Shown one piece after another: positions 1 through 10,050 of a DNA stretch of 64,000 nucleotides. The stretch is from Herbaspirillum sp. ASV7 (GTDB taxonomy: Bacteria; Pseudomonadota; Gammaproteobacteria; Burkholderiales; Burkholderiaceae_D), in contig NZ_JAELUH010000006.1 of the NCBI RefSeq assembly GCF_016429215.1, forward strand, positions 62,001 to 126,000. The letters are read 5' to 3'. Each line of letters starts with the position of its first letter. Positions within the stretch are counted from its first letter, which is position 1. The notes beneath the pieces were generated by a model. It did not search any database. It saw only the letters and a list, made by a program, of their open reading frames with translations, and was not told the DNA's origin. A program made the translations under genes and the position numbers.

Positions 1-285
1 CGCCTGATCACCGGCAAGGACGGCATGGGCTATGGCGACTTCAAACTGCTCGCCGCCCTCGGCGCCTGGCTAGGCTGGGCACCGCTGCTGCCGATCATTG
101 TGCTGGCGTCAACCGGCGCATCGTTGGTCGGATTGTTGCAAATGCACCTGCACCACACCGACCGCCAGCACACCTTGGCCTTCGGCCCCTACCTTGCGGT
201 CGCGGGCGCAGTGGCACTGTTTTGGGAGATGGGGCTGTGGATGGGTGATCTGCTGCTGGTCTGTACCCATCACACCTTTGCGTGA
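1..285 (+). CDS. pilD: Type IV prepilin peptidase (PilD), C-terminal part
   Basis: The gene enters from the left edge; the frame is open from base 1 and stops at 285, giving the last 94 residues. The family is a membrane aspartyl protease that cleaves, and usually N-methylates, type IV prepilins and type II secretion pseudopilins. The motif GMGYGDFKL at the start of the visible part is the second catalytic aspartate region (GxGD) of the A24 family, followed directly by [11 protein letters not shown], which is standard there. Three hydrophobic stretches follow, ending in a short hydrophilic tail. The catalytic pair cannot be checked because the first aspartate lies outside the window. Confidence 0.88.
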   Translation, partial: RLITGKDGMGYGDFKLLAALGAWLGWAPLLPIIVLASTGASLVGLLQMHLHHTDRQHTLAFGPYLAVAGAVALFWEMGLWMGDLLLVCTHHTFA

Positions 286-344
286 TCCATTTCTAAGTCA
301 GACGCAATCCAGACAGCGACTTCTCTTACCTGCCATCAGACGAT

Positions 345-716
345 ATGGAAGAACTGTTCCTCACTTTCCTTCGATCCATTGTGGAGGTCGCACAACTTAT
401 CTTTACGCGCTTATTCCAATGGCCGCGCCGGCACATGTGGCTGAACGATGCAGAGCACTTCCTCATGAAATATCTCATGTGGTTTATCGGAGGATGCCTG
501 GCTTCTGTCTTGTCGCTTTTTCTAGCAAATCAGCTATTTATCTCGCCGCCGGAATTTCTCACAATCACCTTCTTTCTGGCGCCATTTGCGGTTGCATTTC
601 TGGTCCAAGAGATCAGCCGCCATTGCATGAGCACTGATTTTTATGCCTGCCCTCGCAGTTATTTTTCGCAGGCGCTTTGGTACTCATTAGGTTTCGCGTC
701 AATTCAATTTTTTTAA
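345..716 (+). CDS. Small membrane protein of unknown function
   Basis: I do not recognise this 123-aa protein. It has an amphipathic N-terminus rich in aromatic residues (about 1-40), a first membrane segment at about 43-66 and a second at about 70-90. The C-terminal 30 residues are Cys/Tyr/Phe-rich and end in IQFF. Codon use is more AT-rich than the chromosomal genes around it, as in the next gene, which suggests accessory DNA. No convincing Shine-Dalgarno precedes the ATG, so the start is uncertain. Its place upstream of a self-processing RTX protein makes an immunity or accessory role conceivable, but that is inference only. Confidence 0.5.
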   Translation: MEELFLTFLRSIVEVAQLIFTRLFQWPRRHMWLNDAEHFLMKYLMWFIGGCLASVLSLFLANQLFISPPEFLTITFFLAPFAVAFLVQEISRHCMSTDFYACPRSYFSQALWYSLGFASIQFF

Positions 717-952
717 GTCCCCTGCGTCCCGGCCGAGACCAACAATGTTGGAGCAATGCGGACCGCTCGCTCCGATGAAATCTCTTTTCCGACAAATCGT
801 GATGAGGGAATTCCCGGCGGACTTCCATTCAATAGAAAGGTCAACTTAATGAATAAAAAGAGAGGTCATCACCCACACTCTGCGCCCCCATCGTCCCTGC
901 CATGGCTGCTCTTGGAGGTCTGCTCGAAAGCCGTTTTTGGAGGATTGCACAC

Positions 953-1561
953 ATGAGCATGAATCGCCCTCTCGGCCGATGGCAGCGCCTGATAGACAAG
1001 ATCTCCGGACCGCCACCCAATGAAGCGGTGCTGGCCACGCGCAAGGGAAAACCATTCTGGCGTCGACACCCTCAGTTTTCGTGGGGAATGCTCCTCTCCA
1101 TTGTGTTCATCATCCTCCCGGAGTGCGTCAATCAATGGAACCGTGTGCCTGATCCGGCCACCCTGCAGACTTTGCAGGTGCGTCTCCTGTACACCCAACT
1201 GACAGAACCGCATCTCTTCGTCGAGTTGCCCGATGGCGAGCGACGTCAGATGGAGTGGCCGATAACTATCAGCTTACGTGGCAGATTCCGGACTTATGTT
1301 TGGACCGACGCTCAGCGACAGAGCCTGCCGGGATGCTTGGCCACAGTACAAGGTGCTCCGCTAAAGCTTACACCCACCGAACGGTTTCGAGTATGGGCCC
1401 TTGATTGCCCTGAAAAAAATATCAGCATCAGTTTCGACACAACAAGCAAACCTTTCCCGCAAGACCTAGCAGACAGGCTAGTGATTGGATTAGTTTTTTT
1501 TATCCCCTACTGTCTTTTTTATGTAGTCATTTTTCTTCGTGAGAAAAGAGGTCATCTATGA
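953..1561 (+). CDS. Two-pass membrane protein coupled to the RTX gene
   Basis: This 202-aa protein is of unrecognised family. The ATG at 953 is chosen because GGAGG lies at 939-943 with 9 nt spacing; an upstream in-frame ATG at 902 has no such site. Residues 43-60 form one membrane segment and about 172-195 a second, with a roughly 110-residue domain between them that holds two cysteines and is probably periplasmic. Its stop codon overlaps the start of the RTX gene (ATGA), so the two are almost certainly translationally coupled. In Neisseria the gene before frpC encodes the FrpC-binding lipoprotein FrpD; this protein has no lipobox and does not look like FrpD. A binding partner, immunity or export-helper role is inference. 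Confidence 0.7.
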   Translation: MSMNRPLGRWQRLIDKISGPPPNEAVLATRKGKPFWRRHPQFSWGMLLSIVFIILPECVNQWNRVPDPATLQTLQVRLLYTQLTEPHLFVELPDGERRQMEWPITISLRGRFRTYVWTDAQRQSLPGCLATVQGAPLKLTPTERFRVWALDCPEKNISISFDTTSKPFPQDLADRLVIGLVFFIPYCLFYVVIFLREKRGHL

Positions 1562-4500
1562 GCAATGAGAATATTGCATTAATAATTCTGACTGGTGGAT
1601 TTGGCGCGCCTCTGAATGCCGCCAATGTCGGCGCGGGCACAAAAAACCCTGACGGCAGCTTCAACACCACCGGCACGGTAATCGGGATCGCGCAAACCAC
1701 TCACTCGGTAGTGGAATTTTCCACCATAGGTAGTAGGGCGGCGAAATATATGCCAGGAGCTGGGGGTGTATTGGGTTTCCTGGGCGCCCTGGATAGCGGC
1801 CATAAGATTTTCAACGCCAACAAGCTCGGCACTCCCATCCAGCACTCCGACATCGCAGGCGTAATTGGCGGCGTGGCATCGGTGATCGGCGCAGGCGCAG
1901 CACTCATCACCGTGGGCGGAGCGGTCATTCCCCTGGTCGCGACCGTAGGTGCAATCGCAACCGTAGTAGGGGTAGGCGCAAGCGCCTATCAGTTGGTCGC
2001 CGGTGCCGCCGGCTGGCAAATCGATGCCGATCGCAAAGTCACCTCGCTGCCGGTCAAGGATGACGGTGGGCGCGGCATCGTGAAGAGCGGAGACGCAGCC
2101 ACTGATCAGATCGTCAAGGCCGTGGCCAACGCCATCGACACCATGACCAAGGCGGGAATGAAAACCGACACGATCGCAGAGATCATCAGTCAAGCCATCG
2201 CTCAACAGACGAGCGAACTCGGCACTGGCGTCCTCGGTGCGCCTCTGGATCTGGGCAAGAACATCGATGACACCACGACCCAGATCTATGATCGCTGGGC
2301 TAATAACCGCAATATTGTCATTACCGGAGGCGTCGGCCGCGACCCCCTTATTCTCGATCTCGACGGCGACGGGATCGAAACCATTGCACGCAGTGCCAAC
2401 GTCCGCTTCGACCATGACCTGACCGGCTTTGCCGAGCAGAGCGGTTGGGTTGGACGCGACGACGCCCTGCTGGCGCGTGATCTCGACGGCGACGGCAAGA
2501 TCACCAGCGGCGCCGAACTCTTTGGCGATCATACCCGGCTTGGCAATGGCACATTTGCGGCCAATGGGTTCGCTGCACTCGCTGAACTGGATGCCAATCG
2601 GGACGGCGTGCTCGACGTCAATGACAAGGCATTTTCCAGTCTCATGCTATGGCAAGATGGCAACAGCAACGGCATCACGGACGCCGGCGAACTGATGGAT
2701 CTGCGCACTGCTAATGTCAAGTCGCTGAACGTGCCTTTTGCCAATGTCAACAATACCGACTCCGCTGGAAATACCTTGCGTCAGCTGGGCAGTTATGTCG
2801 CTGCCGACGGCAGCACCCGCAGCCTCGGTGACGTCTGGTTTGCCAGCAACACCATGCGCAGCGTGGCACTGACCGAGGTAGCGTTAAGCGCCGCCATTGC
2901 GAAACTGCCGGAACTGCCAGGCATGGGCAATACCCTGAGCCTGCGACAAGCCATTGCGCAAGATGCCAGCGGCACCTTGCAACGCCGGGTCGAATCGGTC
3001 ATGACCGTGACCGATCCAATTGCCAGACGCGCTGCCTTCGATGAGCTGCTATTGAGCTGGAGTGGCGGTGATCGTCGGGCTGCCGACAGTCGAGGTAGCT
3101 TCATCAACGGCCGCATCCTCTACGCGCTCGAAACCATGACGGGATTGGCGTGGCCGGGTGGAGGCAACCCTATCAACGAACTCACGGCGCAGAGTATCCT
3201 GGCGATCTGGCAAGACCTGGGTGATCGCCTCTTCCTGCACTGGGAAGTGCAAACGAGCTATCGGGACGATATCAACCAGTTTGGTTTGGCATGGAACATG
3301 TCGAGCAAAAGCTTCGTGCCGGATGCCATGCCGCTGGTGGCAACGTTAAAAGAGGCCATGCAGAGCGCACCTGACATTACCAGCGTGCACCTGCTTGGCC
3401 TGGGCGAGACCTTACGTCAACTAGGAGATCGCGGACAGCCTTATCTCGATGCCCTGCATCGTGCAGGTCAACACGATGAATCTGAATTGGGCAAGCTGTT
3501 GCGTGCTACAGGCACGCTACGAGCATTCATCAGCGGCACAAACGGAAATGACACGCTCAATGGGGACGGAAGCGATAATTACCTGACGGGTGGCAGCGGT
3601 AGCGACAGACTTTCTGGCCACACCGGCAATGACACTCTCATCGGTGGCAAGGGCAATGACCTCCTGAGCGGCGGCCTCGGCAACGACATCTATCTATTCA
3701 ATCAAGGCGACGGCGTCGATACCATCAGCGAGTATGACTACACTGCGGGTAACATCGACACCCTACGTCTCGGCAAAGGCATCAATGCGGAAAACACCGT
3801 CGTAGCACGGTCCGGTAATCATCTGACCCTGACCTGGGGCGCTGACGTCATTACCGTCGAAAATTTCTTCTCAGGCAGCCACCTCCAGATCGAGAAGATC
3901 GTCTTCGATGATGGCACAACCTGGGCCCATTCCGATCTGGCCTCTAGGCTAACCCAGACAGGCAGTTCGGAAAATGAATTCTGGACTGGATTTGGTGGCG
4001 CGAGTAATCGCATGTACGGCATGGCAGGCAATGATTCGCTCACCGGCGGCCAACTTGCCGACACCATCGACGGCGGCGAGGGCAATGACTATCTTTCAGG
4101 CTCTGCCGGTAACGACACTCTGATCGGTGGCGAAGGCGATGACAGGTTCGATGGTGGCAACGGTGACGATACTCTGTCCGGCGGCAAAGGCAATGACAGG
4201 CTCGATGGCGGGTACGGCAACGACACCTATCTATTCAATCAAGGCGACGGCGTCGATACCGTCAGCGAGTATGACTACACTGCGGGCAACATCGACACCC
4301 TACGTCTCGGCAAAGGCATCAATGCGGAAAAAACCGTCCTGACAAGGTCCGGCAATCACCTGACTCTAACCTGGGGCCCTGATGCTATTACCATCCAAAA
4401 TTATTTCTCAGGTAGCTACTACCACATCGAAAAGATCGTCTTCGATGATGGCACGACCTGGGGCTATGCCGATCTGGCCTCCCGGCTGACCCAGACTGGC

Positions 4501-5133
4501 AGCTCCGAAAATGAATACTGGAACGGACTCGGCGACCAAAGCAATCGCATGTACGGCATGGCAGGAAATGATTATCTCACCGGTGGAAACCTTGCTGACA
4601 CTATCGACGGCGGCGATGGCAATGACAACCTTACCAGCTATGCCGGCAACGACACTCTCATCGGCGGCAGTGGCAATGACAGCATTGATGGTGGCGACGG
4701 CGACGATACGCTGTCCGGCAGCAAGGGCAATGATTACTTGAATGGTGGCATGGGTAACGACACCTATCTCTTCCATCAGGGCGACGGGATCGATACGATG
4801 AGCAATTACGACTACACCAGCGGCGACGCTGACGTGCTCAGATTTGGCAGCGGCATCAACAGCGACCAACTATGGTTCCGCCACGTCGGCAACAATCTGG
4901 AGATCTCGGTGATCGGTACCGCCGACAAGACCATCATCGAAAACTGGTATGTCAGCAGCGCCTATCAGATCGAACGGATCAGCACCGCCGACAACCTCAC
5001 CATGGCCAACAAGGATGTGGAACGACTGGTGCAAGCCATGAGCGCCTTTGATGCAGCACCGCCCGGCACGACGGTGCTGCCAGCGGCTCAGCGAACGGCA
5101 CTGGCCCCTGTACTGGCCGCCAGCTGGCACTGA
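1558..5133 (+). CDS. FrpC-like self-processing RTX calcium-binding protein
   Basis: The protein has 1191 aa and no N-terminal signal peptide, as expected for a type I secretion substrate. Residues about 60-150 are Gly/Ala/Val-rich and hydrophobic, like membrane-active segments. At 262-263 an Asp-Pro pair is followed by LILDLDGDGIET, then DLDGDGKITSGAELFGD and further EF-hand-like loops to about 400. This is the arrangement of the self-processing module of Neisseria FrpC, which cleaves at Asp-Pro on calcium binding and can form an Asp-Lys isopeptide bond. Residues about 660-1100 carry GGxGxDxLxGG nonapeptides interleaved with YLFNQGDGVDT-type spacers in near-identical 179-aa blocks. The C-terminus is a typical unprocessed T1SS tail. 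A strong hairpin follows the stop. No ABC exporter gene is adjacent; the exporter at 51-57 kb is a candidate. Confidence 0.88.
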   Translation: MSNENIALIILTGGFGAPLNAANVGAGTKNPDGSFNTTGTVIGIAQTTHSVVEFSTIGSRAAKYMPGAGGVLGFLGALDSGHKIFNANKLGTPIQHSDIAGVIGGVASVIGAGAALITVGGAVIPLVATVGAIATVVGVGASAYQLVAGAAGWQIDADRKVTSLPVKDDGGRGIVKSGDAATDQIVKAVANAIDTMTKAGMKTDTIAEIISQAIAQQTSELGTGVLGAPLDLGKNIDDTTTQIYDRWANNRNIVITGGVGRDPLILDLDGDGIETIARSANVRFDHDLTGFAEQSGWVGRDDALLARDLDGDGKITSGAELFGDHTRLGNGTFAANGFAALAELDANRDGVLDVNDKAFSSLMLWQDGNSNGITDAGELMDLRTANVKSLNVPFANVNNTDSAGNTLRQLGSYVAADGSTRSLGDVWFASNTMRSVALTEVALSAAIAKLPELPGMGNTLSLRQAIAQDASGTLQRRVESVMTVTDPIARRAAFDELLLSWSGGDRRAADSRGSFINGRILYALETMTGLAWPGGGNPINELTAQSILAIWQDLGDRLFLHWEVQTSYRDDINQFGLAWNMSSKSFVPDAMPLVATLKEAMQSAPDITSVHLLGLGETLRQLGDRGQPYLDALHRAGQHDESELGKLLRATGTLRAFISGTNGNDTLNGDGSDNYLTGGSGSDRLSGHTGNDTLIGGKGNDLLSGGLGNDIYLFNQGDGVDTISEYDYTAGNIDTLRLGKGINAENTVVARSGNHLTLTWGADVITVENFFSGSHLQIEKIVFDDGTTWAHSDLASRLTQTGSSENEFWTGFGGASNRMYGMAGNDSLTGGQLADTIDGGEGNDYLSGSAGNDTLIGGEGDDRFDGGNGDDTLSGGKGNDRLDGGYGNDTYLFNQGDGVDTVSEYDYTAGNIDTLRLGKGINAEKTVLTRSGNHLTLTWGPDAITIQNYFSGSYYHIEKIVFDDGTTWGYADLASRLTQTGSSENEYWNGLGDQSNRMYGMAGNDYLTGGNLADTIDGGDGNDNLTSYAGNDTLIGGSGNDSIDGGDGDDTLSGSKGNDYLNGGMGNDTYLFHQGDGIDTMSNYDYTSGDADVLRFGSGINSDQLWFRHVGNNLEISVIGTADKTIIENWYVSSAYQIERISTADNLTMANKDVERLVQAMSAFDAAPPGTTVLPAAQRTALAPVLAASWH
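3682..4755 (+). repeat. 537-bp direct tandem repeat inside the RTX gene
   Basis: Two consecutive 537-bp units (3682-4218 and 4219-4755) are strongly similar at DNA level, with nearly identical stretches such as TATCTATTCAATCAAGG. A diverged third unit starts at 4756. The repeat keeps the frame (179 codons), so copy-number change by recombination would lengthen or shorten the calcium-binding region without a frameshift. Confidence 0.85.
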
Positions 5134-5179
5134 GACAAGCCCCCGGCCAGCCATGCGACGCCGTCGCTAAATAGGGGCA

Positions 5180-5209
5180 CACGTCCGGGTCGCGTTGTAC
5201 CCGGACGTG
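5180..5209 (+). terminator. Hairpin terminator after the RTX gene
   Basis: A perfect 11-bp stem, CACGTCCGGGT and ACCCGGACGTG, encloses an 8-nt loop and is followed by ATTT. It lies 46 nt after the RTX stop codon and 38 nt from the stop of the convergent chemotaxis gene, so it may serve both directions. The T-run is short. Confidence 0.7.
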
Positions 5210-5246
5210 ATTTCACGGAGAACGACTGATCGGCACGTTAGCCAGC

Positions 5247-6857
5247 TCAGCGAGGCAGCTCAGGGCTGGTCGGTGTTACGTCGATTTCACGCCGCACCAC
5301 CTGCTCCCCGGCATTCAGCCGGAACACGCTGACCATCTGCATCAGATTGCCGGCCTGGTTCTGCATCGAGGCCGCCGCTGCGGCAGCTTGCTCCACCAGC
5401 GCGGCGTTCTGCTGGGTGACCTGATCCATCTGGGTGATGGCCAAATTGATCTGCTCGATGCCGTTGGTCTGCTCTGTGCTGGCGGCGCTGATTTCGGCGA
5501 CGATATCGGTCACCCTGCGTACGCTGCTGACCACTTCCTGCATGGTATTGCCAGCCTGCTCGACCAGGCGGCTGCCGTCGCCGACCTTCTCGACCGAGTC
5601 ATTGATCAGCTCCTTGATCTCCTTGGCCGCCGAGGCCGAGCGCTGGGCCAGCGAACGAACCTCCGATGCCACCACCGCAAAGCCACGTCCCTGCTCGCCG
5701 GCACGGGCCGCTTCCACGGCCGCATTCAGAGCCAGGATATTGGTCTGGAAAGCGATGCCGTCGATGACGCTGATGATTTCCACGATCTTGCGCGAGGAGG
5801 CGTTGATGGCACCCATGGTATCGACCACCTGGTTGACCACCCCACCGCCCTGCTCGGCCACCGCCGAGGCGGAATTGGCCAGCTGGCTGGCCTGGCGGGC
5901 GTTATCCGCATTCTGGCGCACGGTGGAGATCAGTTCTTCCATGGCCGAGGCGGTCTCTTCCAGGGAACTGGCCTGCTCCTCGGTGCGGGAAGACAGGTCC
6001 AGATTGCCGGCGGCAATCTCGGACGAGGCCGTGCTGATGGTGTCGGTGCCGGAACGCACATTGCTGACAATGCTGCGCAGGCTGTTGTTCATGTCCTTGA
6101 GCGACTGCAGCAGCTGTCCGGTTTCATCCTTGCTGGTCACCTGTACTTGCGCCGACAGGTCGCCCTCGGCCACCTTGCGCGACACGCTCACTGCGGTCTG
6201 CAAGGGCTTGGTGATGCCCAGCGTCAGGTAGCGCGCCAGCACCACGCCCAGCAGCAGAATCAAGCCCTCCAGTACCAGGATCAGCATACGGCTCTGCTCC
6301 GCGATGCTATCGATGCGCTGGGCGGTGTCGTCGATGTCCTTGCGCTGCATGTCCACCAGTTGGCGCATGAGCTGCTGATAGGTGTTGGAGGTCGGGATGA
6401 AGGTCTTTTCCAGGATGTTCATGGCCTCATCCACGTTACCAGCGGCCTTGGCCTTGGTAATGGCGTCACGCGAAGAGAGGTAGACCTTGCGCTGCTCGCC
6501 GATCTTCTGGAACAGCGCCTTTTCTTCGGGCGTGTTGATCAGGCTCTCGACCTGCTTCTGGTACTCGGTGGAGCTCTTGGTCGAAGCGGCCGCTTCGTCG
6601 GCAAAGAAAGCCGCCAGCGAATTGTCGCTGCTCTTGGCAATGGCGATGGTACGGCGAATGCCTGCGGTCAGGTTGGTGTACCAGTCGCCGATGAGACGCT
6701 CGGTCTTGAGCGGCTCTCTCATCATCTCGCGTGTGGCCGTGGCGACCTGCTCCAGACGCCACAGGCTGATGCCTGCGATGATGACCGAAAAAGCCAGGAT
6801 AAGCGCAAAGCCCAGCGTCAGGCGTTTGCCAATGTTCATATTGCCGAAGATGTTCAT
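5247..6857 (-). CDS. Methyl-accepting chemotaxis protein
   Basis: This is a 536-aa class of inner-membrane chemoreceptor with two membrane segments. The ATG at 6857 ([13 protein letters not shown]) is preferred over an upstream start because the extra 63 residues have no receptor character; a second ATG lies at 6839. Membrane segment one (about 14-35) is followed by a four-helix-bundle type periplasmic domain to about 190, a second membrane segment, a HAMP domain and a long cytoplasmic coiled coil. The hairpin tip motif [19 protein letters not shown] and the following [14 protein letters not shown] are the hallmark of the family. The C-terminus (PELPR) has no CheR/CheB-docking pentapeptide. 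The ligand is unknown. The gene stands alone, convergent with the RTX gene. Confidence 0.94.
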   Translation of the reverse strand: MNIFGNMNIGKRLTLGFALILAFSVIIAGISLWRLEQVATATREMMREPLKTERLIGDWYTNLTAGIRRTIAIAKSSDNSLAAFFADEAAASTKSSTEYQKQVESLINTPEEKALFQKIGEQRKVYLSSRDAITKAKAAGNVDEAMNILEKTFIPTSNTYQQLMRQLVDMQRKDIDDTAQRIDSIAEQSRMLILVLEGLILLLGVVLARYLTLGITKPLQTAVSVSRKVAEGDLSAQVQVTSKDETGQLLQSLKDMNNSLRSIVSNVRSGTDTISTASSEIAAGNLDLSSRTEEQASSLEETASAMEELISTVRQNADNARQASQLANSASAVAEQGGGVVNQVVDTMGAINASSRKIVEIISVIDGIAFQTNILALNAAVEAARAGEQGRGFAVVASEVRSLAQRSASAAKEIKELINDSVEKVGDGSRLVEQAGNTMQEVVSSVRRVTDIVAEISAASTEQTNGIEQINLAITQMDQVTQQNAALVEQAAAAAASMQNQAGNLMQMVSVFRLNAGEQVVRREIDVTPTSPELPR

Positions 6858-7065
6858 GGTGGATCTGTCCCTATCAGGCCGCCAAGGAGGGAGCGCGCCT
6901 GGTGTCGTTAGCGTTCTTTCATTGTTCTTTTCATGCGTCAGACAGTGCTGACACATATTGACACTATGGCAGGCCAACGATGTGCGGACAACCATGCTAA
7001 ACGCGGAATACAAGGCGATTGCCCGCTTACTTCCGATTGCCGTCAATCAGCAGGCAAAAAATGCC

Positions 7066-8472
7066 TCAGCCCCCGGGAATTGCTGACTTCCTGGCAAGTA
7101 TTTCCTGCATGGCCGTGGCAAAACGGGGATCGGCCAGCAAACCCACATTGAAGCGGGACCAGGGGACGACCTGCTCGGTATCGACATGAAAGATGCTGCC
7201 CGGTGCCAGCACGATACGACGTTCCATGAGCGCCTGTGCCAACTGCTTGGCATCGCCGAAGGCCGGGAACCTGGCCCACAGATACATCGATTGCTGCGGC
7301 GCACAGAACAACTCGGCACCGAGATGATCCAGCTGGTGTCGGGCCTGCTCGGTGGCCTGGGTAAGTCGGTCGCGCAGGCGCGCCGTGTGACGGCTGAAAT
7401 GGCCGTCGGAGAGGATCACGTCGAGGGTGCGCTCGCAGTATTCGGAACTGCTCATGTGCACCAGCATCTTGATATCGGCCAGGTCGCTGGCCAGGTCGCG
7501 ATGACAGGCGATAAAGCCCACCCGCAAGGCCGCCGAGACCGACTTCGAGAAGCTGCCGATATAGAGGGTGCGGCGCAGCTGGTCCAGCGTGGCGATGCGG
7601 GCCGCGGTGGCCGGCTTGAAGTCGGCGAAGGCGTCGTTTTCGACGATGAGGGCATCGTAACGATCGGCCAGTTGCAGGATCTGGTGCGCCTTGTGCGGCG
7701 CGGTATCGGAAGCCGTGGGATTGTGCGCCAGCGATTGCGTGAAGAACAGCGGCGGCTTGCCTGGCAGCTTCAGCTCGCGCTCCAGCGCCTCCAGGTCGGG
7801 GCCGTCCGGCAGGCGCGGGATGCCGACGATGCGGGCGCCGGAAAGCTTGAGCTTGCCATACAACATGTAATAGCCCGGCTCATCGACCAATACCCGGTCA
7901 CCCGGGCGGATGAAGTTGCGGATCACGATATCGAGCGCCTGGTTGGCGCCATGGGTCAACACGATCTGCCCGGTCCCGGCCTCGATGCCGTGCTGGGCCA
8001 GCTTGTGCACCAGATGCTGCCGCAACGGCAGGTAGCCAAAACGGCTGCCGTAGCCGAACAGCGCACCAATGCCGGTGCGCACCACCTTCTGGTGGAACTT
8101 GTCCAGCCGCACATCATGCAGCCACTCCACCGGCGGGAAACCGTCGCCCAGGCGCAGATGGCTGGCGTCGTGCTTGAGCTGCTCGCGCATGAGCCAGACC
8201 ACGTCCATGGCGCGACTGAGGCTGCCCTCCTCGTCTTCCTTGGGGCGCGGCGGCGTGACGCACACGAAGAATCCGGAACCCCGGCGCGGCTCGGCCACGC
8301 CCAACGCCGTCAATTCCTCGAAGACGTTGACGATGGTGTTCTTGGCACAAGCATGGCGGGCCGCCAGTTCGCGTATCGAGGGCAGCCGGCTGCCGGGCGG
8401 ATACAGGCCCTCGGCAATCTGGCGACGTAGCAGTTGGACCAGGGTGCTGGTGAGGGTGCGCGGCTCGGTCAC
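7066..8472 (-). CDS. MocR-type transcriptional regulator (GntR HTH plus aminotransferase fold)
   Basis: A GTG start at 8472 gives 468 aa and is chosen because GGAG lies 7 nt upstream; an alternative TTG at 8571 would run through the operator region. Residues 1-70 are a GntR winged helix ([22 protein letters not shown]). The rest is a fold-type I aminotransferase domain, with [12 protein letters not shown] and the PLP-binding lysine in [18 protein letters not shown]. MocR proteins use PLP or an amino-compound ligand to control a nearby, often divergent, gene. Here the divergent gene is the HMG-CoA reductase, and three GGTACAG half-sites lie between them, so it probably controls that operon and itself. 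PdxR, TauR and GabR are well-known relatives; which ligand is used here cannot be read from the sequence. Confidence 0.92.
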   Translation of the reverse strand: MTEPRTLTSTLVQLLRRQIAEGLYPPGSRLPSIRELAARHACAKNTIVNVFEELTALGVAEPRRGSGFFVCVTPPRPKEDEEGSLSRAMDVVWLMREQLKHDASHLRLGDGFPPVEWLHDVRLDKFHQKVVRTGIGALFGYGSRFGYLPLRQHLVHKLAQHGIEAGTGQIVLTHGANQALDIVIRNFIRPGDRVLVDEPGYYMLYGKLKLSGARIVGIPRLPDGPDLEALERELKLPGKPPLFFTQSLAHNPTASDTAPHKAHQILQLADRYDALIVENDAFADFKPATAARIATLDQLRRTLYIGSFSKSVSAALRVGFIACHRDLASDLADIKMLVHMSSSEYCERTLDVILSDGHFSRHTARLRDRLTQATEQARHQLDHLGAELFCAPQQSMYLWARFPAFGDAKQLAQALMERRIVLAPGSIFHVDTEQVVPWSRFNVGLLADPRFATAMQEILARKSAIPGG

Positions 8473-8543
8473 GGCGGGTCTCCATTGTGCTTGTCGGCAG
8501 GGCTCGCCGGCCCTGTCTTGTTGCGATGCATATCGATTGTCCT

Positions 8544-8596
8544 GGGTACAGTTGTCACACTGTTGGCGCAAACTGTACCCATATCTATTGGTACAG
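8544..8596. promoter_or_regulatory. Probable MocR operator: three GGTACAG half-sites
   Basis: A perfect 10-bp inverted repeat, GGGTACAGTT at 8544-8553 and AACTGTACCC at 8571-8580, is followed by a further direct copy, GGTACAG, at 8590-8596. All lie in the divergent gap between the MocR gene and the HMG-CoA reductase gene. Mixed direct and inverted copies of a short word containing GGTAC are typical of MocR sites. The third copy is 70 nt before the reductase start codon, where it could touch the promoter. Confidence 0.7.
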
Positions 8597-8665
8597 CCTT
8601 GCTATCCTGCCTGCGCCTGCCCTGCAGTGCAAGCCAAGATCAACAACATATCGAGAGACAAGCGC

Positions 8666-9976
8666 ATGCCCAATGATGTCCATCCTGGCACTTCGCCAGA
8701 CTCCCGCCTGCCGGGCTTTCGCAGCTTCACGCCGGCACAGCGGCTGGCCGAGCTGGGCCGCCTGGCGCAGCTGGATGCCAGCGAATTGGCCCTGCTGGGC
8801 CAACCTGGCGCCCTGCCCCTGGCCACCGCCGATGGCATGATCGAAAACGTGGTCGGCAGCTTCCAGCTACCGCTGGGCGTGGCCGGCTATTTCCAGTTGA
8901 ATGGCCGCGATGTGCTGGTGCCGATGGCCGTCGAAGAACCGTCGGTGGTGGCAGCGGCCTCCTTCATGGCCAAGCTGGTGCGCGAATGCGGCGGCTTCCA
9001 GACCTCCAGCAGCGCGCCGCTCATGCGCGCCCAGATCCAGTTGCTGGGCATCAGCGACCCGCACGGCGCGCGCCTGGCCATTCTCAAAGAACGCCAGGCC
9101 ATCATTGACATCGCCAACAGCCGCGACCAGTTGCTCAACCGGCTGGGGGGTGGCTGCCGCGACATCGAAGTACATGTCTTCCCCGACACCCGCCGTGGCG
9201 CCATGGTGGTGACCCACCTGATCGTGGACGTGCGCGACGCCATGGGGGCCAATACCGTCAACACCATGGCCGAAGCCGTGGCCGGCCACATCGAGCAGGT
9301 CACCGGCGGCAAGGTACGGCTGCGCATCCTCTCCAACCTGGCCGACCTGCGCCTGGCGCGGGCCCGGGTCAAGGTCTCGGCCAAGGTACTGGGCACGGCG
9401 CAGTACAGCGGCGAGGAAGTCATCAACGGCATCGTCGACGCCTATGAATTCGCCGCCGTCGACCCCTACCGGGCTGCCACCCACAACAAAGGCATCATGA
9501 ACGGCATCGACCCGGTCATCGTCGCCACCGGCAATGACTGGCGTGCCGTCGAAGCCGGCGCGCACGCCTATGCCTGCCGCCAGGGACGCTACACTTCGCT
9601 GACCCACTGGGAGATCGCCAGCGATGGCGACCTGGTCGGCACGCTGGAAATCCCCATGCCGGTGGGCCTGGTCGGTGGCGCCACCAAGACCCATCCGGCT
9701 GCGCGCGCAGCCCTGAAGATCCTGCGGGTGGCGTCGGCCCAGGAACTGGCCGAAGTGGCAGTGGCCGTCGGCCTGGCCCAGAACATGGCCGCCCTGCGGG
9801 CCTTGGCTACAGAAGGCATACAGCGCGGCCACATGGCGCTGCATGCCCGCAACATCGCCCTGGCGGCCGGTGCCGAGCCTGCCGAGATGGACTGGCTGGT
9901 GCAGCAGATGGTGGCGCGCCATGACGTGCGGGTGGACTATGCGCGCGAACTGCTGGCGCAGCATCGCCAGCCCTGA
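8666..9976 (+). CDS. mvaA: Hydroxymethylglutaryl-CoA reductase, class II (degradative)
   Basis: This 436-aa protein matches class II HMG-CoA reductase along its length. In organisms that grow on mevalonate it oxidises mevalonate plus CoA to HMG-CoA with NAD(P). Motifs include ENVVG (60-64), [12 protein letters not shown] (88-99), DAMGANTVN (191-199), [12 protein letters not shown] (273-284), [17 protein letters not shown] (287-303) and [10 protein letters not shown] (387-396). With an offset of 8 from the Pseudomonas mevalonii enzyme, the catalytic residues are Glu91, Lys275, Asp291 and His389, all present. The ATG at 8666 follows GAGAGACA. It is the first gene of a plus-strand group with a binding protein and an MFS transporter, and is divergent from a MocR regulator. 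No HMG-CoA lyase or mevalonate-biosynthesis gene is in the window, so a catabolic role is favoured. Confidence 0.94.
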   Translation: MPNDVHPGTSPDSRLPGFRSFTPAQRLAELGRLAQLDASELALLGQPGALPLATADGMIENVVGSFQLPLGVAGYFQLNGRDVLVPMAVEEPSVVAAASFMAKLVRECGGFQTSSSAPLMRAQIQLLGISDPHGARLAILKERQAIIDIANSRDQLLNRLGGGCRDIEVHVFPDTRRGAMVVTHLIVDVRDAMGANTVNTMAEAVAGHIEQVTGGKVRLRILSNLADLRLARARVKVSAKVLGTAQYSGEEVINGIVDAYEFAAVDPYRAATHNKGIMNGIDPVIVATGNDWRAVEAGAHAYACRQGRYTSLTHWEIASDGDLVGTLEIPMPVGLVGGATKTHPAARAALKILRVASAQELAEVAVAVGLAQNMAALRALATEGIQRGHMALHARNIALAAGAEPAEMDWLVQQMVARHDVRVDYARELLAQHRQP

Positions 9977-10050
9977 GGCCGGGCCGCCGATCACGAATCG
10001 AACACACGCGCCGCCTCGATGCGGCCGACAAACAACGAGGAGACAAGAGC

